The notes beneath the pieces are model-generated. The model made no database searches. It was not told the DNA's origin and worked only from the letters and a program-made list of their open reading frames with translations. Source: Musa acuminata AAA Group (lineage: Eukaryota > Streptophyta > Magnoliopsida > Zingiberales > Musaceae). From it: a DNA stretch of 64,000 nt. Shown piece by piece: positions 34,623 through 46,428 of this stretch. The DNA is taken from contig NC_088347.1 in the NCBI RefSeq assembly GCF_036884655.1, forward strand, positions 19,159,001 to 19,223,000, given 5' to 3'. Numbering within the stretch: position 1 is the stretch's first letter; every line of letters begins with the position of its first letter. Both the position numbers and the translations under genes were made by a program.

Positions 34623-34640
34623 ATCTCCCCCTTTTTGATG
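34623..34640 (-). other. Element B polypurine tract
   Basis: On the minus strand AAAAAGGGGGAGAT immediately precedes the LTR start TGTTGAATC. Confidence 0.8.
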
Positions 34641-35667
34641 ATGACAATCAATTGATAATGGAGTTAACCTTAACTCCCCCTGTTTATATGCCATACTTCT
34701 TGAATTTAAAAACTTTATAAATTCAAGAGACATATTCCCATCATGATTCCTATCATGATGTATTTCTTTGAAGATGATGTCAAGGCTTGACATACATTTT
34801 CAAATATAACAAGTTTGAATAATGGTAATTGTAGCAATTTATCATATTGTAAGATATCGACATGTAAAGCTGTGAAGCAAGATTTTGATATCATTACATG
34901 ATGTACACATTTCGAATATTTTAGCAAGTGTAGCATTGCATCACATGGTAAGATATCAGCTCGTACGATGCAAATTTTTGTTTGATATCTTGATACAGGG
35001 CATATAGCAATGATAGCAATCCTATATTTCTTGGTGATGCAAGTATAGCCTAATCATAGCATCAGTGATAGCAATCCGTGATAGCAACCATATCATCATT
35101 AGTGATGGCAAATATATCAGCATCAGTGATAGCAACCATATCATCATTAGTGATAGCAAACATATCAGCATCAGTGATAGCAACCATATCATCATTAGTA
35201 AACATATCAGCATCAACCATATCAACATTAGTGATAGTAAACATATCAATTCATATATTTCTCCCCCTTTGTCATCAACAAAAAGCATGGTAGATGTGAT
35301 TCCAGGAGAACAATATAAGCAGGTTATCAAGCACATAAAGGAAGGCATGACACATATAATACTTTGAATACCTCTTCTCCTTGTATGTTATAATTCTTTG
35401 TGTATGAAGGAGGAAACTCATTTTTCAAAAAAAAATTTTCATAAGAGTGTACAGGAAAATCCGATTTTTAGCATTCAAATTGTTAAGCAAATCCGAAAAT
35501 AACCTCTTTCATGTATTCGGATATGAGTAAGCTACTGATTTTCAAAAACATTTTTATATTTGACACATAATTTCCAACATGTTATTTGATCAAGTGATAC
35601 CAAGGCATGTAATAGTAATCAAGTGATTTGATCATTCAATAAAGTCCGAAAAATAATTTTAACTAGT
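34641..35667 (-). other. Element B 3' untranslated region
   Basis: About 1 kb between RNase H and the polypurine tract, AT-rich, without coding frames. It contains a short tandem repeat (35058-35250) of about 36 bp per unit built from GTGATAGCAACCATATCATCATTA and GCAAACATATCAGCATCA. Confidence 0.6.
35058..35250. repeat. ~36-bp tandem repeat in the element B 3' region
   Basis: Four to five imperfect units alternate AGTGATAGCAACCATATCATCATT with AGCAAACATATCAGCATC. The frames through it give repetitive ITDAD-type peptides and are not genes. Confidence 0.8.
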
Positions 35668-37779
35668 TTAAGTATTCGGACACATCAACATTCCTAATTC
35701 TCTTCTTATAAAATCAAATTGTTCTTCACTTAGAGGTTTTGTAAAAATATCAGCTAGTTGATGTTTCGTATCAATGAACTCTATGATTATATCATGATTC
35801 GTAACATGATCTCGTATAAAGTGATGTCTGATATCAATATGTTTTGTTCTTGAGTGTTGTATAGGGTTCTTTGTTAAGCATATTGCACTTGTGTTATCAC
35901 ATTTAATGAGAATATTTTTAAGATGAACTTTATAATCTTCTAAGGTGTTTTTCATCCAAACAACTTGTGCACAGCATGCACTTGCTGCAATATATTCAGC
36001 TTCGGTTGTTGATAGTGCAACCGAGTTTTGTTTTTTAGATGACCAGGAAACTAGGGCATGTCCTAAGAATTGACATGTTCCTAATGTGCTTTTTCTATCT
36101 TGTCTACAGCCAGCGAAGTCTGCATCAGCATAAGCAATTAACTCAAGATTCTTTGATTTTGGGTACCATAATCCTAGATTTGTGGTACCATTAAGATATC
36201 TGAGTATTCTTTTAACTGCTTTGAGATGAGATATCTTAGGGTTTGATTGAAATCTAGCACAAAGTCCTACACTGAACATGATATCTGATCTAGTTGCAGT
36301 GAGGTAAAGTAAACTTCCTATCATACCCCTATAAGTTTTTTGATCGAAGTTTTCTCCACTTTCATCAATTTCTAACTTAGTGGAGGTGCTCATAGGAGTG
36401 TTAATAGCTTTTGAGTTATTCATATTAAATTTTTTTAGTAAACTCATAGCATATTTAGTTTGACTAATAAAGATGCCATTGTTTAGTTGTTTAATTTGTA
36501 GACCTAAGAAGAATGTTAACTCTCCCATTAGACTCATTTCGAATTCAAGACTCATAGTTTTAGCAAAATATTCACAAAGAGATTCATTCGTAGAACCAAA
36601 GATAATATCATCAACATAAATTTGAACAATGAGAAAATTATTTTCAAAGTTCTTGATGAATAATGTAGTATCAACCTTGCCTTTTATGAAATTATTTTCA
36701 ATAAGAAAAGAACTAAGTCTCTTATACCAAGCCCTTGGAGCTTGTTTTAAACCATAGAGAGCTTTAGTTAATTTGAACACATGATTAGGGAGACTATTAT
36801 TTTCAAATCCTGGAGGTTGTTCAACATAGATTTCTTCGGAAATAAAGCCATTAAGAAAAGCGCTTTTAACATCCATTTGAAATAACTTAAAATTATTACT
36901 ACTAGCGTAGGCAAGGAGCATCCTTATGGCTTCTAATCGAGCCACAGGAGCGAAGGTTTCTTCGTAATCGATACCTTCTTCTTGGTTGAAACATTTGGCT
37001 ACTAATCTAGCCTTGTTTCTAACCACGATACCATTTTCATCTTGCTTGTTTCTAAAGAACCATTTAGTACCAATAACTAAATGGTCATTTGGCCTAGGAA
37101 CAAGCGTCCACACCTCATTTCTCTCAAATTGATTTAATTCATCTTGCATTGCGATAATCCATGAATCATCTTTCATGGCTTCGTCAACACACTTGGGTTC
37201 AATTTGGGAGAGAAAAGCGACGTTGGCGCAAAAATTTTTAAGAGAAGATCGTGTTTGAACCCCCTTTGATGTGTTTCCTAAGATTAGCTCCTTAGGATGA
37301 GCATCTACATACTTCCAATCTTTGGGTAAGGAAATCTGGGAAGTGGATGCATCCAAGTTGCTAGTTGGAGACGGGGTTTCGTTTAAATTCAAAGAATCAA
37401 AATTAACATCATCATCAAGATCATTTTTCCTAATTTCGGAAATCTCATTGAAAACAACTTGGATGGATTCTTCAATAATTAAAGTTCTTTTATTGAAAAT
37501 ACGAAAAGCTTTAGAAACCGAAGAATAACCAAGAAAGATTCCTTCATCAGATTTAGCATCGAATTTTCCTAAGTTTGCCTTTTCATTCAAGATAAAACAC
37601 TTACACCCAAAGACTTTAAAATATGAGACATTGGATTTTTTGTTATTCCATAACTCATAAGGAGTTTTGGTGAGTAAGGGTCTTACTAGAACTCTATTCA
37701 AAATATAGCATGTAGTGTTTACGGCTTCGGCCCAAAAATATTTGGGTAGGCTATGTTCATTCAACATGGTTCTTGCCAT
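35668..37779 (-). CDS. pol: Element B pol, 3' part: integrase tail, reverse transcriptase, RNase H
   Basis: 703 open codons, starting within the integrase C-terminal region ([19 protein letters not shown]). The reverse transcriptase (copia RVT_2 type) has [58 protein letters not shown] and an intact IYVDDIIFG. RNase H has [19 protein letters not shown] and KHIDIRHHF, and ends [12 protein letters not shown]. The first Met is not the natural start; upstream is a TAA at about 37783 where a Gln codon is likely. RT and RNase H look catalytically intact, but are not in frame with gag. Confidence 0.92.
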   Translation of the reverse strand: MARTMLNEHSLPKYFWAEAVNTTCYILNRVLVRPLLTKTPYELWNNKKSNVSYFKVFGCKCFILNEKANLGKFDAKSDEGIFLGYSSVSKAFRIFNKRTLIIEESIQVVFNEISEIRKNDLDDDVNFDSLNLNETPSPTSNLDASTSQISLPKDWKYVDAHPKELILGNTSKGVQTRSSLKNFCANVAFLSQIEPKCVDEAMKDDSWIIAMQDELNQFERNEVWTLVPRPNDHLVIGTKWFFRNKQDENGIVVRNKARLVAKCFNQEEGIDYEETFAPVARLEAIRMLLAYASSNNFKLFQMDVKSAFLNGFISEEIYVEQPPGFENNSLPNHVFKLTKALYGLKQAPRAWYKRLSSFLIENNFIKGKVDTTLFIKNFENNFLIVQIYVDDIIFGSTNESLCEYFAKTMSLEFEMSLMGELTFFLGLQIKQLNNGIFISQTKYAMSLLKKFNMNNSKAINTPMSTSTKLEIDESGENFDQKTYRGMIGSLLYLTATRSDIMFSVGLCARFQSNPKISHLKAVKRILRYLNGTTNLGLWYPKSKNLELIAYADADFAGCRQDRKSTLGTCQFLGHALVSWSSKKQNSVALSTTEAEYIAASACCAQVVWMKNTLEDYKVHLKNILIKCDNTSAICLTKNPIQHSRTKHIDIRHHFIRDHVTNHDIIIEFIDTKHQLADIFTKPLSEEQFDFIRRELGMLMCPNT

Positions 37780-38408
37780 TTCTTATAGATTTCGATTTTT
37801 TCTTTCTACTACCCCATTTTGTTGAGGATTTCCATTGAGTTCACAGAATTCTTGGAAATCATGGTTTTGAAATTCTCCACCATAATCACTTCTAATTGAT
37901 GAAATCATAGAACCCTTCTCATTTTGAACAAGTTTACAAAACTTGGTAAAATATCTAAAGATTCATTTTTTTGTTTTAAGAAGTAGGTCCATGTAAATCT
38001 GCTATAGTCATCAACAATGACAAAGGCATATTTGCTACCTCCTAGACTCGATGTAGAGATTGGTCCGAATAAGTCCATATGGATCAATTGTAAGGGCCTA
38101 GAGGTGCTTATTTGATTCTTAGCTTTGAAACTACCCTTAATTTGTTTACCTAATTGGCAAGCATCACACACATTATCTTTGATGAACTTGATATGAGGAA
38201 TTCCTCTTACAAGTTCTCTAGATGATATTTGAGTGATTAGTTTTATGCTAGCATGACCTAATCTTCTATGCCATAGCCAAGCATCCACTATCAAGATACC
38301 ATCTCTTGCTCCTAGCTTGCGATGGTGTGGGTTTCTATAAGAAGGGATGATTTTTAGGTACCCATTTGCTTTTGGGTGCCTCAAAGATAGATCTACATTT
38401 TTTATCAT
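37780..38408 (-). pseudogene. pol: Element B integrase, broken
   Basis: It shows the zinc-binding H-H-C-C (WHRRLGHASIK, then CDACQLGK) and the first core aspartate (HMDLFGP, VDDYSRF). The frame shifts near 37960, the second core Asp block (IRSDYGGEF) is in another frame, and about 27 bp are missing before NPQQNG compared with element C. A stop follows near 37783. At the 5' end (about 38280) it is joined directly to the spacer domain, because the protease is deleted. Confidence 0.85.
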
Positions 38409-38817
38409 GTTGCATAGAGTTTATCATGGTTCCTTTAGGAACCAAAATCAATTTGTTTAGACTAATTTTCTTGAATGGACAATAATGCGTCTTGTGTCCA
38501 AATTTGCAACAAAAGTTGCATTTGGCTTGGTGTTGAACATGTAAGCTGGGGCCTTTTATAAAGGTGGTTGGATTTAGGTGAGGACTTCTCACAAATCTAA
38601 TTCCACTCCTTTTTGGAATGTGACCCTTATTTGCAAGGATCATGTTCAATGACTTGCTACCAACCTCGAATTTCTTCAAGGTGTCCTTAAGTAGCAGGTT
38701 TTCTTTTTGGAGAGTTTCTAGATCATGACATTTGATACATGAATTTAAACTATCATGATATTTAGTTTTTAACTTATCAAAATCACAAGTAAGACTATCA
38801 TGCTCCTTTTTTAGCAA
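38335..38817 (-). pseudogene. gag: Element B gag spacer with second zinc knuckle
   Basis: A lysine/leucine-rich coiled-coil segment (KKEHDSLTCDFDKLKTKYHDSL) is followed by a second CCHC-like knuckle, CNFCCKFGHKTHYC, and a KWVPK block that normally leads into protease. The true reading continues from gag through a frameshift near 38925. SIRE-type elements characteristically have this extended region. Confidence 0.85.
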
Positions 38818-38912
38818 TTTATATTTTCTATTGATAATCTTGCATTCATTAAATAAGTCATGGAAGACATTTAATAATTCATCGAAAGATAAGTCTGCAT
38901 TTAATAAATTTG

Positions 38913-39917
38913 TTACCTCCTCTCCGATGCCATTAAGGCGTAATGAGCAACTTGCTCGGTGTTGGACTCATCTTCTTCGGACGCGCTCGAATCATCCCAT
39001 GTTGCTTTGAGCGCCTTCTTCTTTGTTGTTCTCTTTTTGGCTTGGGGACAATCACTCTTGTAGTGTCCCGGCTTTTTGCACTCATAGCAAATAACTTGGT
39101 CCTTCTTGGGTTCAAGTTTATTTTTAGTGTCATTCTTAAACTTGTTTCTTTTAATGAATTTTTTAAATTTTCTTGTTAGAAGTGCCAAGTCATCGTTACA
39201 GTCCTCATCACTAGAGTTTTCTTTCAAGTGGTCTTCCAAAGTTCTAAGTGTCATATCCTTCCTGTTCTTTGGAAGGACGTCTTCTTGCTCTTCATGAGCT
39301 TTACAAGTCATCTCATAGGTCATTAATGACCCGATTAGTTCTTCAAGAGGGAAGTTGTTTAGATCTTTTGCCTCTTGAATAGCAGTGACTTTAGGATCCC
39401 AACTCTTAGGAAGGGATCTTAGAATCTTATTTACGAGCTCAAAATCCGAAAAACTTTTTCCGAGTCCTTTTAAACCGTTGACGACATCCGTGAAACGGGT
39501 AAACATGTCGCCAATAGTCTCACTCGGTTTCATTCGGAAAAGTTCGAAAGAGTGTAACAAAAGATTGATTTTTGACTCTTTCACTCTACTTGTGCCTTCA
39601 TGAGTCACTTCGAGTGTGTGCCAAATATCAAATGCAGTTTCACAAATCGAAACACGATTAAACTCGTTTTTATCAAGTACGCAAAATAAGGCATTCATAG
39701 CCTTTGCATTGAGAGCGAAAGCCTTCTTCTCCAAATCATTCCAATCGATCATTGGAAGAGAAGACTTCGAAAAACCATTTTCGACAAGATTCCAAAGTTC
39801 AAAATCCATAGAAATAAGAAAGATCCTCATTCGGGTCTTCCAATAGGTGTAGTCCGTCCCATTGAACATGGGTGGACGTGTAATAGAATGACCCTCTTGG
39901 TTTCCGGTGTAAGCCAT
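38913..39917 (-). CDS. gag: Element B gag
   Basis: 334 codons starting MAYTGNQEGHSITRPPMFNG, with the copia gag domain (YWKTRMRIFL, VNGLKGLGK, LVNKILRSLPKSWDPKVTAI) and a CCHC knuckle, CYECKKPGHYKSDC, followed by basic residues and an acidic tail. The start is a Met 30 nt downstream of the primer-site region. The frame ends at 38913 because of an apparent one-base loss near 38925; the next frame continues with the spacer domain. The capsid and nucleocapsid parts are complete. Confidence 0.9.
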   Translation of the reverse strand: MAYTGNQEGHSITRPPMFNGTDYTYWKTRMRIFLISMDFELWNLVENGFSKSSLPMIDWNDLEKKAFALNAKAMNALFCVLDKNEFNRVSICETAFDIWHTLEVTHEGTSRVKESKINLLLHSFELFRMKPSETIGDMFTRFTDVVNGLKGLGKSFSDFELVNKILRSLPKSWDPKVTAIQEAKDLNNFPLEELIGSLMTYEMTCKAHEEQEDVLPKNRKDMTLRTLEDHLKENSSDEDCNDDLALLTRKFKKFIKRNKFKNDTKNKLEPKKDQVICYECKKPGHYKSDCPQAKKRTTKKKALKATWDDSSASEEDESNTEQVAHYALMASERR

Positions 39918-39947
39918 CTCTCTTGGGTTTTAATTCGTTTGAGAGTT

Positions 39948-39965
39948 AACCCTGCTCTGATACCA
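39948..39965 (-). other. Element B primer-binding site (initiator tRNA-Met)
   Basis: TGGTATCAGAGCAGGGTT on the minus strand, two bases after the LTR end; an 18-base match to the usual plant tRNA-iMet site. Confidence 0.92.
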
Positions 39966-40803
39966 ATTGTTAGGATCGAGAGCACTAAGAGGGGGGGGGG
40001 GGGGGGGGGTGAATTAGTGCAGCGGAAATTTTTCAACGATTAAAACGAAAGATGCGTTCGTTCGATAAAAAACGATTTACGTCTGAGTGTAGATTTAGAA
40101 AGTTATGAACTTAGAAACTTGTTCGTAAGATCGCAGAAGGTAGTAAGCAGTTATGATTGAAATCAAAACGTAAACGTAAACTGAAATATGATGATCGTAC
40201 GAGAAAAGCCGATTTACGTCTAAACGCAGATTCGAAAAATTCTGAACTTAGAAACTTATTCGTAAGATCACAGAAGGCAGTAAACAGTTATGATTAAAAT
40301 CAAAACGTAAACGTAAACTGAAATATGATGATTGTACGAGGAAAGCCGATTTACGTCTAAACATAAATTTACGTCTAAACGCAGATTTACGTCTAAACGC
40401 AGATTTACGTCTGAACCTTGAAACTCGTTCGTAAAATCGCAGAGGGCAGTAAGCTATTGAGAAGTTTGCAGTGAAGGTAAAATACTCAAAGGAAATGCAA
40501 ACCGAGATTTAGAGTGGTTCGGTCAATCTTGACCTACTCCACTTTTGGCTTCCTCCACCGATGAGGTCACCGACGTCAACTAGAGGCCTTCCTTCAATAG
40601 GCGAAGGCCAACCACCCTCTTACAGATTCACTCCTTTTGACGGGCTTAGGAGACAACCCTTATAGAAGTTTTCTCTCCTCTCTTTACAACTCAAACTTGA
40701 AGAATAGAAAGAGGAGAACTAGCAGTTTTGAGCTCTAAGAAACACAAAAAGACAGCAAGATTTCGAGTGTGTGTTATGTGCTTTCGGTGCTGAATGGGTG
40801 GGG

Positions 40804-40811
40804 TATTTATA
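40804..40811 (-). promoter_or_regulatory. TATA box of the element B 5' LTR
   Basis: TATAAATA on the minus strand, in the setting CCTATAAATACCCCACCC. It is the likely core promoter. The equivalent in element C is at 50822-50829, and the left LTR of B has lost it. Confidence 0.65.
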
Positions 40812-40869
40812 GGCCCCAACCCAGTTCAAATTTGGAGCTCAAATCTGTCAATTCCCGGAATTCCGGGAT

Positions 40870-41220
40870 CAGGCGGTTGCACCTCCTAACTGGGGCGGTT
40901 GCACCGCCTGGCAGAGCTCGAAGACTGAGCCTCTGGGCGGTGCCACCTCTGTCAGGGGCGGTTGCACCTCTCTGCCAGAGCTCGAAGACCGAGCTCAGGC
41001 GGTTACACTGCCTGACTGGAGAGGTTGCACCGCCTGGCAGAGCTCGAAACTTGAGCTCTGACGGTGCTACCTCTTGACAGAAGAGGTTGCATCGCCCAGT
41101 CTCGCTCGGAGACTGAGCCCGGGGCGGTGCCACCTCTTGGCTGGGGCGGTTGCACCGCCCAGTCTCGCTGGGAGACATAGCCTGGGCGGTGCTACCTCCC
41201 TAGCTGGGCGGTTGCACCTC
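40870..41220. repeat. Palindromic minisatellite in the element B LTR
   Basis: About six imperfect units combine a hairpin-forming GGCGGTTGCACCGCC (6-bp stem, TGC loop) with a GAGCTCGAAGACTGAGC-type block, about 55-60 bp per unit. Part of the array survives at 33885-34100 in the other LTR. Confidence 0.75.
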
Positions 41221-41746
41221 CCACAGCAACCTAGGTCCGAATGGGTTGATCCATTCGGCCCAATTTGAGTTCTTTAGGGGCCCAATTGCCCCAAGATCAA
41301 GCTAATGTGATCACCTCCAATTTCTAACTTAATCAATGTGCTAACTACGATTATTTTCTAAGACAAATTTTGCAGCTTGCTCCGGTGCGTCAATCGCTTC
41401 TTCCGGCGAGTTTCCGGCGAACTTCCGTCGATCATCTGACGAACCCTCGGTGATGCTCCTGCGGACTTCCGGCAAACTCCTGGACTTGCGACGATCCACT
41501 TGGCAAGTTCCGATGAGCTCCTTTGGCAAGCTTCTGGACTTCTCGGATTTGTTCCCGCAGAACCTCCGACGACTGTCCGAACTTCCGTTGAGCTCTCGAA
41601 CTCCCAACGTGATCATTGTCATGACTCCGGCGCAACTCCTGCTACATGTCTTACTTTCATCGTAGTCAATCCTGCACACTTATCTCAACACATACATTAG
41701 ACAACAAATGACAATTGACTTCATCATCAAAATCCGAGATTCAACA

Positions 41747-41751
41747 CTATT
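41747..41751. repeat. Target-site duplication CTATT (right of B)
   Basis: Exact match of 33366-33370. Confidence 0.9.
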
Positions 41752-41965
41752 AAGAAAGAGAAGTCAGTTCTCTACACTAGTGAGACCAGAAAGAAAAGGA
41801 AAGCAGAAAGGTCCCTTAAGAAGGGAAAGGGCAAGGGAAAACTAGGTAAAGCAAATGTTGCTAAGAAAGACCCAGCAAAGGACAAAGGTTAGTGCTTCCA
41901 CTGTGGTAAAGATGGGCACTGGATGAGGAACTGCAAAGAGTACCTTGCAGAAAGGGCGAAATAGA
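41747..41965 (+). pseudogene. gag: Element D gag, 3' part with zinc knuckle
   Basis: Continuation of D gag after element B. It is rich in Lys, with CFHCGKDGHWMRNC (about 41900-41941) as the CCHC nucleocapsid knuckle. A TAG precedes the knuckle at about 41891. Confidence 0.85.
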
Positions 41966-44760
41966 AGCTTGGAGAAGCTTCAAGTACATTTATGATCAAT
42001 CTCCAATTGTCAGATTTTTGTGATAGTGCATTGGTATTGGATATCAGTATTGCTTATCACATTTACAATTTATTATAAATTCTAGCAAAGCCGAGGGGAG
42101 ATTGACGAGAGGAATATTGCATAAAGGTTTGTTTATGCAAGACACTACTCCACATATCATGAATGTAAGTGTCTAAGAGGAAACGAGATGAGGTGAACAG
42201 TGCATACCTATTGCATTATAGGCTAGGTCATATCCATGAGGGAATGATTCAAAAGTTGCTAAATGATGGATATCTAGATCCATTCGACTATATGTCATAT
42301 GCAACTTGCGAGCCTTGCCTTCGTGGAAAACTGACCAACTCTCCATTTAGTGGAACTGGAGAGAGAGCCACTGAGCTGTTGGAACTCATACATAGTGATG
42401 TATGTGGACCTATGTCAACTCATGCCATTGGTGGTTACTCCTACTTTATTACCTTTACCGATGATTTCTTAAGGTATGGATATGTGTACTTAATGAAGTA
42501 CAAGTCCGAGGCTTTTGAGAAATTCAGAGAGTATAAGAATGAGGTGGAGAACCAGACTGGAATGAGTATCAAAACTATTCGATCAGATCGAGGAGGTGAG
42601 TACTTAAGTATAGAGTTTACTCAGTTCCTCAAGGACCATGGGATATTATCCCAATGGACACCTCCTTATACACCTCAGCTCAATGGTGTCTCTGAAAGGA
42701 GAAATCGTACGCTATTAGACATGGTACGGTCCATGATGAGTTTCGCTGACCTACCCATCTCATTCTATAGATATGCCCTAGAGACCACAGCTTACCTTCT
42801 GAACAAAGTTCCAACTAAGTCGGTAGTGTCTACACTATATGAGATATGGAAAGGGAAGAAGTCTGATCTTAAGGTTGTTAAGATTTGGGGCTGCCCTGCC
42901 CACGTTAAAAGACACAACCTCGATAAGTCAGAATCAAGGATAGAGCGATGCAAATTTGTGGGATACCCCAAGGAAACTTGTGGATATTATTTCTATCATC
43001 TCGAGGACCAAAAGGTCTTTGTAGCTAAGAGAGTAGTGTTCCTTGAGAAGGAACACATTCTTGGCGGAGACAGTGGGAGAATGATAGAGTTGAGCGAGGT
43101 TGGAGAACCAAGCTCAAGCACCACTCTACAACCCGAGTCTGTTCAGGTACCTAATACACAAGTTTCAACTTTACGCAGGTCTGATAGAGTATCCCATCCT
43201 CCTAAGAGATATGTGGGACATATTAGAGGAGAGGATGGTGAGGATATTGATCCTCAGACCTACGATGAGGCTATTATGAGTATAGACTCCGGGAAGTGGC
43301 AAGAAGCCATGAATTCTGAGATGGATTCTATGTACTCCAATAAGGTTTAGAACCTAGTTGATGCGCTCGAAGGTGTTGTACCCATCGGTTGCAAGTGGAT
43401 CTTTAAGAAAAAGATCGGAGTAGATAGAAAGGTAGAGACCTATAAAGCAAGGCTAGTGGCTAAGGGGTATCATCAAAGGCAAGGAGTTGACTATGACGAA
43501 ACCTTCTCACCCGTAGCAATGCTAAAATCCATCAGAATTATATTGGTTATTGCAGCACACTATGATTATGAGATCTGGCAGATGGATGTGAAAACCACAT
43601 TCCTCAATGGGAACCTCGAGGAGAAGGTGTATATGATGCAACATGAGGGATTCGTGTCCAAGAACTGCCCGGATAAGATGTGTAGGTTGCTTAGATCCAT
43701 TTATGGACTAAAGCAAGCTTCTCGAAGTTGGAACATAAGATTTGATGAGGCAATCAGATCTTATGACTTCGTTAAAAACGAAGATGAGCCTTGTGTGTAC
43801 AGGAAGGTAAGTGGGAGCGCTATCACCTTTTTGGTGTTATATGTGGTTGACATCCTGATCATTGAGAATGACGTAGGAATGCTATCCACAGTAAAGACTT
43901 GGTTATCTAGACATTTCTCCATGAAAGACTTAGGGGAAGCATCCTATACCTTGGGGATTAGAATCTATAGAGATAGATCTAAGAGGATGCTTGGCTTGTC
44001 CTAGTCTAGGTACATAGAAACTATTGTCAAATGGTTTGGCATGGAAAATTCCAAGAGAGGTCTCATACCGATGAGACATGGGATATCGCTTTCTACGAGT
44101 ATGTCCCCAAAGACTCCTGAAGAAAGGGCGAACATGAATATGATACCTTATGCCTCAGCAATAGGGTTTATCATGTATGTCATGCTATGTACTAGGCCTG
44201 ATATAGCGCATGCTCTGAGTGTCACGAGCAGGTATCAGGCGGATCCAGGCTTGGAGCATTGGAAAGCAGTAAAGTGTATCCTTAAGTACTTGAGAAGGAC
44301 TAAGGATCTTTTACTAGTATATGGAGGTAATAGCCTTAAGGTTGAAGGCTACATTGACTCAAGTTTTCAGTCTGATGTCGATGATAGCAAGTCGAATTCA
44401 GGGTATATGTACACCTTGAATGGAGGAGCAGTGTGCTGGAAGAGTTCCAAGCAAGATACTACTGTTGACTCGACTACAGAGGCGGAGTACATTGCTGCAT
44501 CAGATGTAGCAAAGGAGGGAGTCTGGGTGAAGAAGTTCATCACAGATTTGGGAGTCATGCCGAGTAGCGAGGAGTCGACTTCCTTATATTGCGACAACTA
44601 TAGGGCGATTACTCAAATAAGGGAACCCGGGTCTCATCAGAAGTGTTCTGAGGAGGTTCCACCTTATCAAAGAGATCGTAACCCGAGGAGATGTAGCAGT
44701 GGAAAGAGTTCCATCCGAAGATAACATTGCAGATTCACTAACAAAGTCGTTGTCTCATTT
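41966..44760 (+). pseudogene. pol: Element D pol: protease remnant, integrase, reverse transcriptase, RNase H
   Basis: The protease is reduced to a fragment around 42010-42070 where the active-site DTGS is not preserved. A few hundred bases up to the integrase zinc region appear deleted. Integrase (42169-43350) has HYRLGH, CEPCLRGK, SDVCGP, TFTDDF, IRSDRGGEY and NGVSERRNRT. A TAG at 43348-43350 sits where Trp is usual. Reverse transcriptase continues to 44004, with QMDVKTTFLNG and YGLKQASRSW; its active site reads YVVD (Val at 43846-43848) instead of YVDD. Another TAG at 44002-44004 precedes RNase H (44041-44724: [12 protein letters not shown]). The motifs are of the Angela/Tork type. It cannot encode an active RT. 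Confidence 0.9.
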
Positions 44761-44821
44761 TGTCTTTGAGCGTCACAGGGGTCTAATGGGGATCAGACAC
44801 ATAGGTGATTGGCTTTAGGTC

Positions 44822-44832
44822 AAGTGGGAGAT
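44822..44832 (+). other. Element D polypurine tract
   Basis: AAGTGGGAGAT directly precedes the TGCTAG start of the 3' LTR. Confidence 0.8.
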
Positions 44833-46323
44833 TGCTAGTCATAGGTGCCCAGCAAGCCAATCACATGAGTGATGGCACGTGTGACTTGATACAGAATCTT
44901 TTTGCTTATTATATTTTGGCGTATATCACTTTATAAATATTGCATAAATACATATATATATATTGTGATGTCCTTGGATTTATGCAATGGGAATCGGATC
45001 GTGATGAGATCACGATAATGAGATCAATTCACCTTTAAACATATATCCTAAATAATCCCGATCATAGGTTACTCGAGAGGGACATCGTGATAACCGGACA
45101 TACTGGTGTGCTGTATACCCGTCCATATGATGGATACAGCTGGTCTCATAGCTGCTCATGTAGGGACACTAGGGATACAGTATAGGTGCTCATTGGAGAA
45201 TGAGTTCACTGATTGATCCGCTTACGGAATGCTGGATGGTTGATGATGCCTTATTGTCAACGATTCCGTAGTCCTAATGGTGTATTTGGTCCTTAGACTT
45301 GAGACACTAAGGATGTCTTGTATGAGTACTCCACTCTTTGATACCAGACTTATAGGTTTGACTGTCCTAGATCTAGTACAGCTGGTCATTGGGAGTGGTA
45401 GTCGACCTTACGAGAGCTATTGAGTGTCGATAGAGGATCATCCACTCTCGGCGTCATGAGAGGAATATCCCATGTGTTCTTGCTCAAACAAATCCCTGGC
45501 CAGGGTCATTCGGGTTGAGAGAGAAAGAGTTCTCAAGGAGAATCCGATTAGAGCGAGACTCGAGTAGAAACCGTATGGGTCTGACAGCACCATGCTCGAT
45601 ATACGGTCTCTGGGATATTAGATGGATGAGGGACTATAGGTACACGGTAACTGAGGATAGACAGGTCCAATAGATTGGATTCCCTTGTATCGTCTGGGGA
45701 CTATGGCGTAGTGGCCTAGTACGTCCGTAGTCGATGAGTCAAATGAATTATTACAGAGATAATACTTCACTGAGTTAGAAGGAGTTCTGATAGGTATGAC
45801 TCATGGCCAGCTTGATATTGGGCCTAGAGGGTCACACACATATGGTAGGCATTGCGATGAGTAGAGGTTCGGATATGAGATATCCGACGGAGCCCTTGTC
45901 TTATTGGATGCAGATCCAATACCCACTAGGGGAGGACCCATTAGGGTTTGACAGGGGACCTCTATAAATAGGAGGGATTCAGAGCCTCATAGGCTAGAGC
46001 CTTTGCTTATCTTTCATATTCTCCTCTCCCTCTCCATCTCAGAGCAGGCCTGGAGTTTTGAGGAGCGTCGTCGCAACCCTGTTGTGTGGATTACCGCTAG
46101 AGAGGAGGATGCTTGACCTCCTTCACCCTCTCCTAAGGATATGCAAGGAAACAGGGATATATGATCTCCTTAGGTAACACAATCTACTCTATACGCAGTT
46201 TTAAGTTTCGCGAATTTTGTGCACCAATCTTCGCATGACGACGAACATCTTTTTGGGAATCGGGGATTTTGTTTTCTTGTTCTTCTGCTGCGCATATGAT
46301 GTCGCCCCCAAGATTTCCCAATA
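44833..46323 (+). repeat. Element D, 3' LTR
   Basis: 1491 bp, from TGCTAGTCATAGG to TTTCCCAATA, where the final CA has become TA. The full family LTR is also seen inverted in F (29137-30716). Confidence 0.85.
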
Positions 46324-46428
46324 TGTATGTGTATGTGTGTGTGCACGCGCACGCTAAAATATAATAAGTAAAAAGACTGTTGTCAAGTCACACGTGTCAT
46401 CACTCACGTGATTGGCTTGTAGTGCACC
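46324..46428 (-). mobile_element. Element F, right part: end of the minus-oriented solo LTR
   Basis: After the TGTAT duplication and a (TG)n stretch, the sequence from 46355 is the reverse complement of the LTR start (CACGTGTGACTTGA and CAAGCCAATCAC blocks of 44850-44890). The final ~10 bases are altered, and about 44 bp of element C seem lost at this junction, so no target duplication for F can be seen. Confidence 0.75.

Larger units (their letters stand above)
33371..41746 (-). mobile_element. Element B: SIRE-like Ty1/copia element, youngest layer, defective
   Basis: 8376 bp, minus strand, with LTRs at 39968-41746 (5') and 33371-34622 (3'), a tRNA-Met primer site, a polypurine tract and an exact CTATT duplication inside gag of D. 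Gag and the RT-RNase H frame are long and clean. The middle is damaged: a frameshift at the end of gag, a ~370-bp deletion removing protease, and a frameshift, small deletion and stop in integrase. The LTRs are very similar apart from one 0.5-kb deletion in the left one, so it is younger than C. A long spacer domain after the gag zinc knuckle is typical of the SIRE lineage. Confidence 0.92.
39968..41746 (-). repeat. Element B, right (5') LTR
   Basis: 1779 bp; on the minus strand it runs from TGTTGAATCTCGG to CTAACA. It contains a 19-base G run (39991-40009), the TATA box and a block of palindromic GGCGGTTGCACCGCC repeats (40870-41220). Confidence 0.92.

Noticed and set aside
35058..35250. Short regular repeats that could suggest a CRISPR array
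   Set aside because: Units are contiguous and imperfect without unique spacers, in a plant retrotransposon 3' region.
44367..44597. Minus-strand frame inside D RNase H
   Set aside because: It is a shadow of the plus-strand RNase H sequence.
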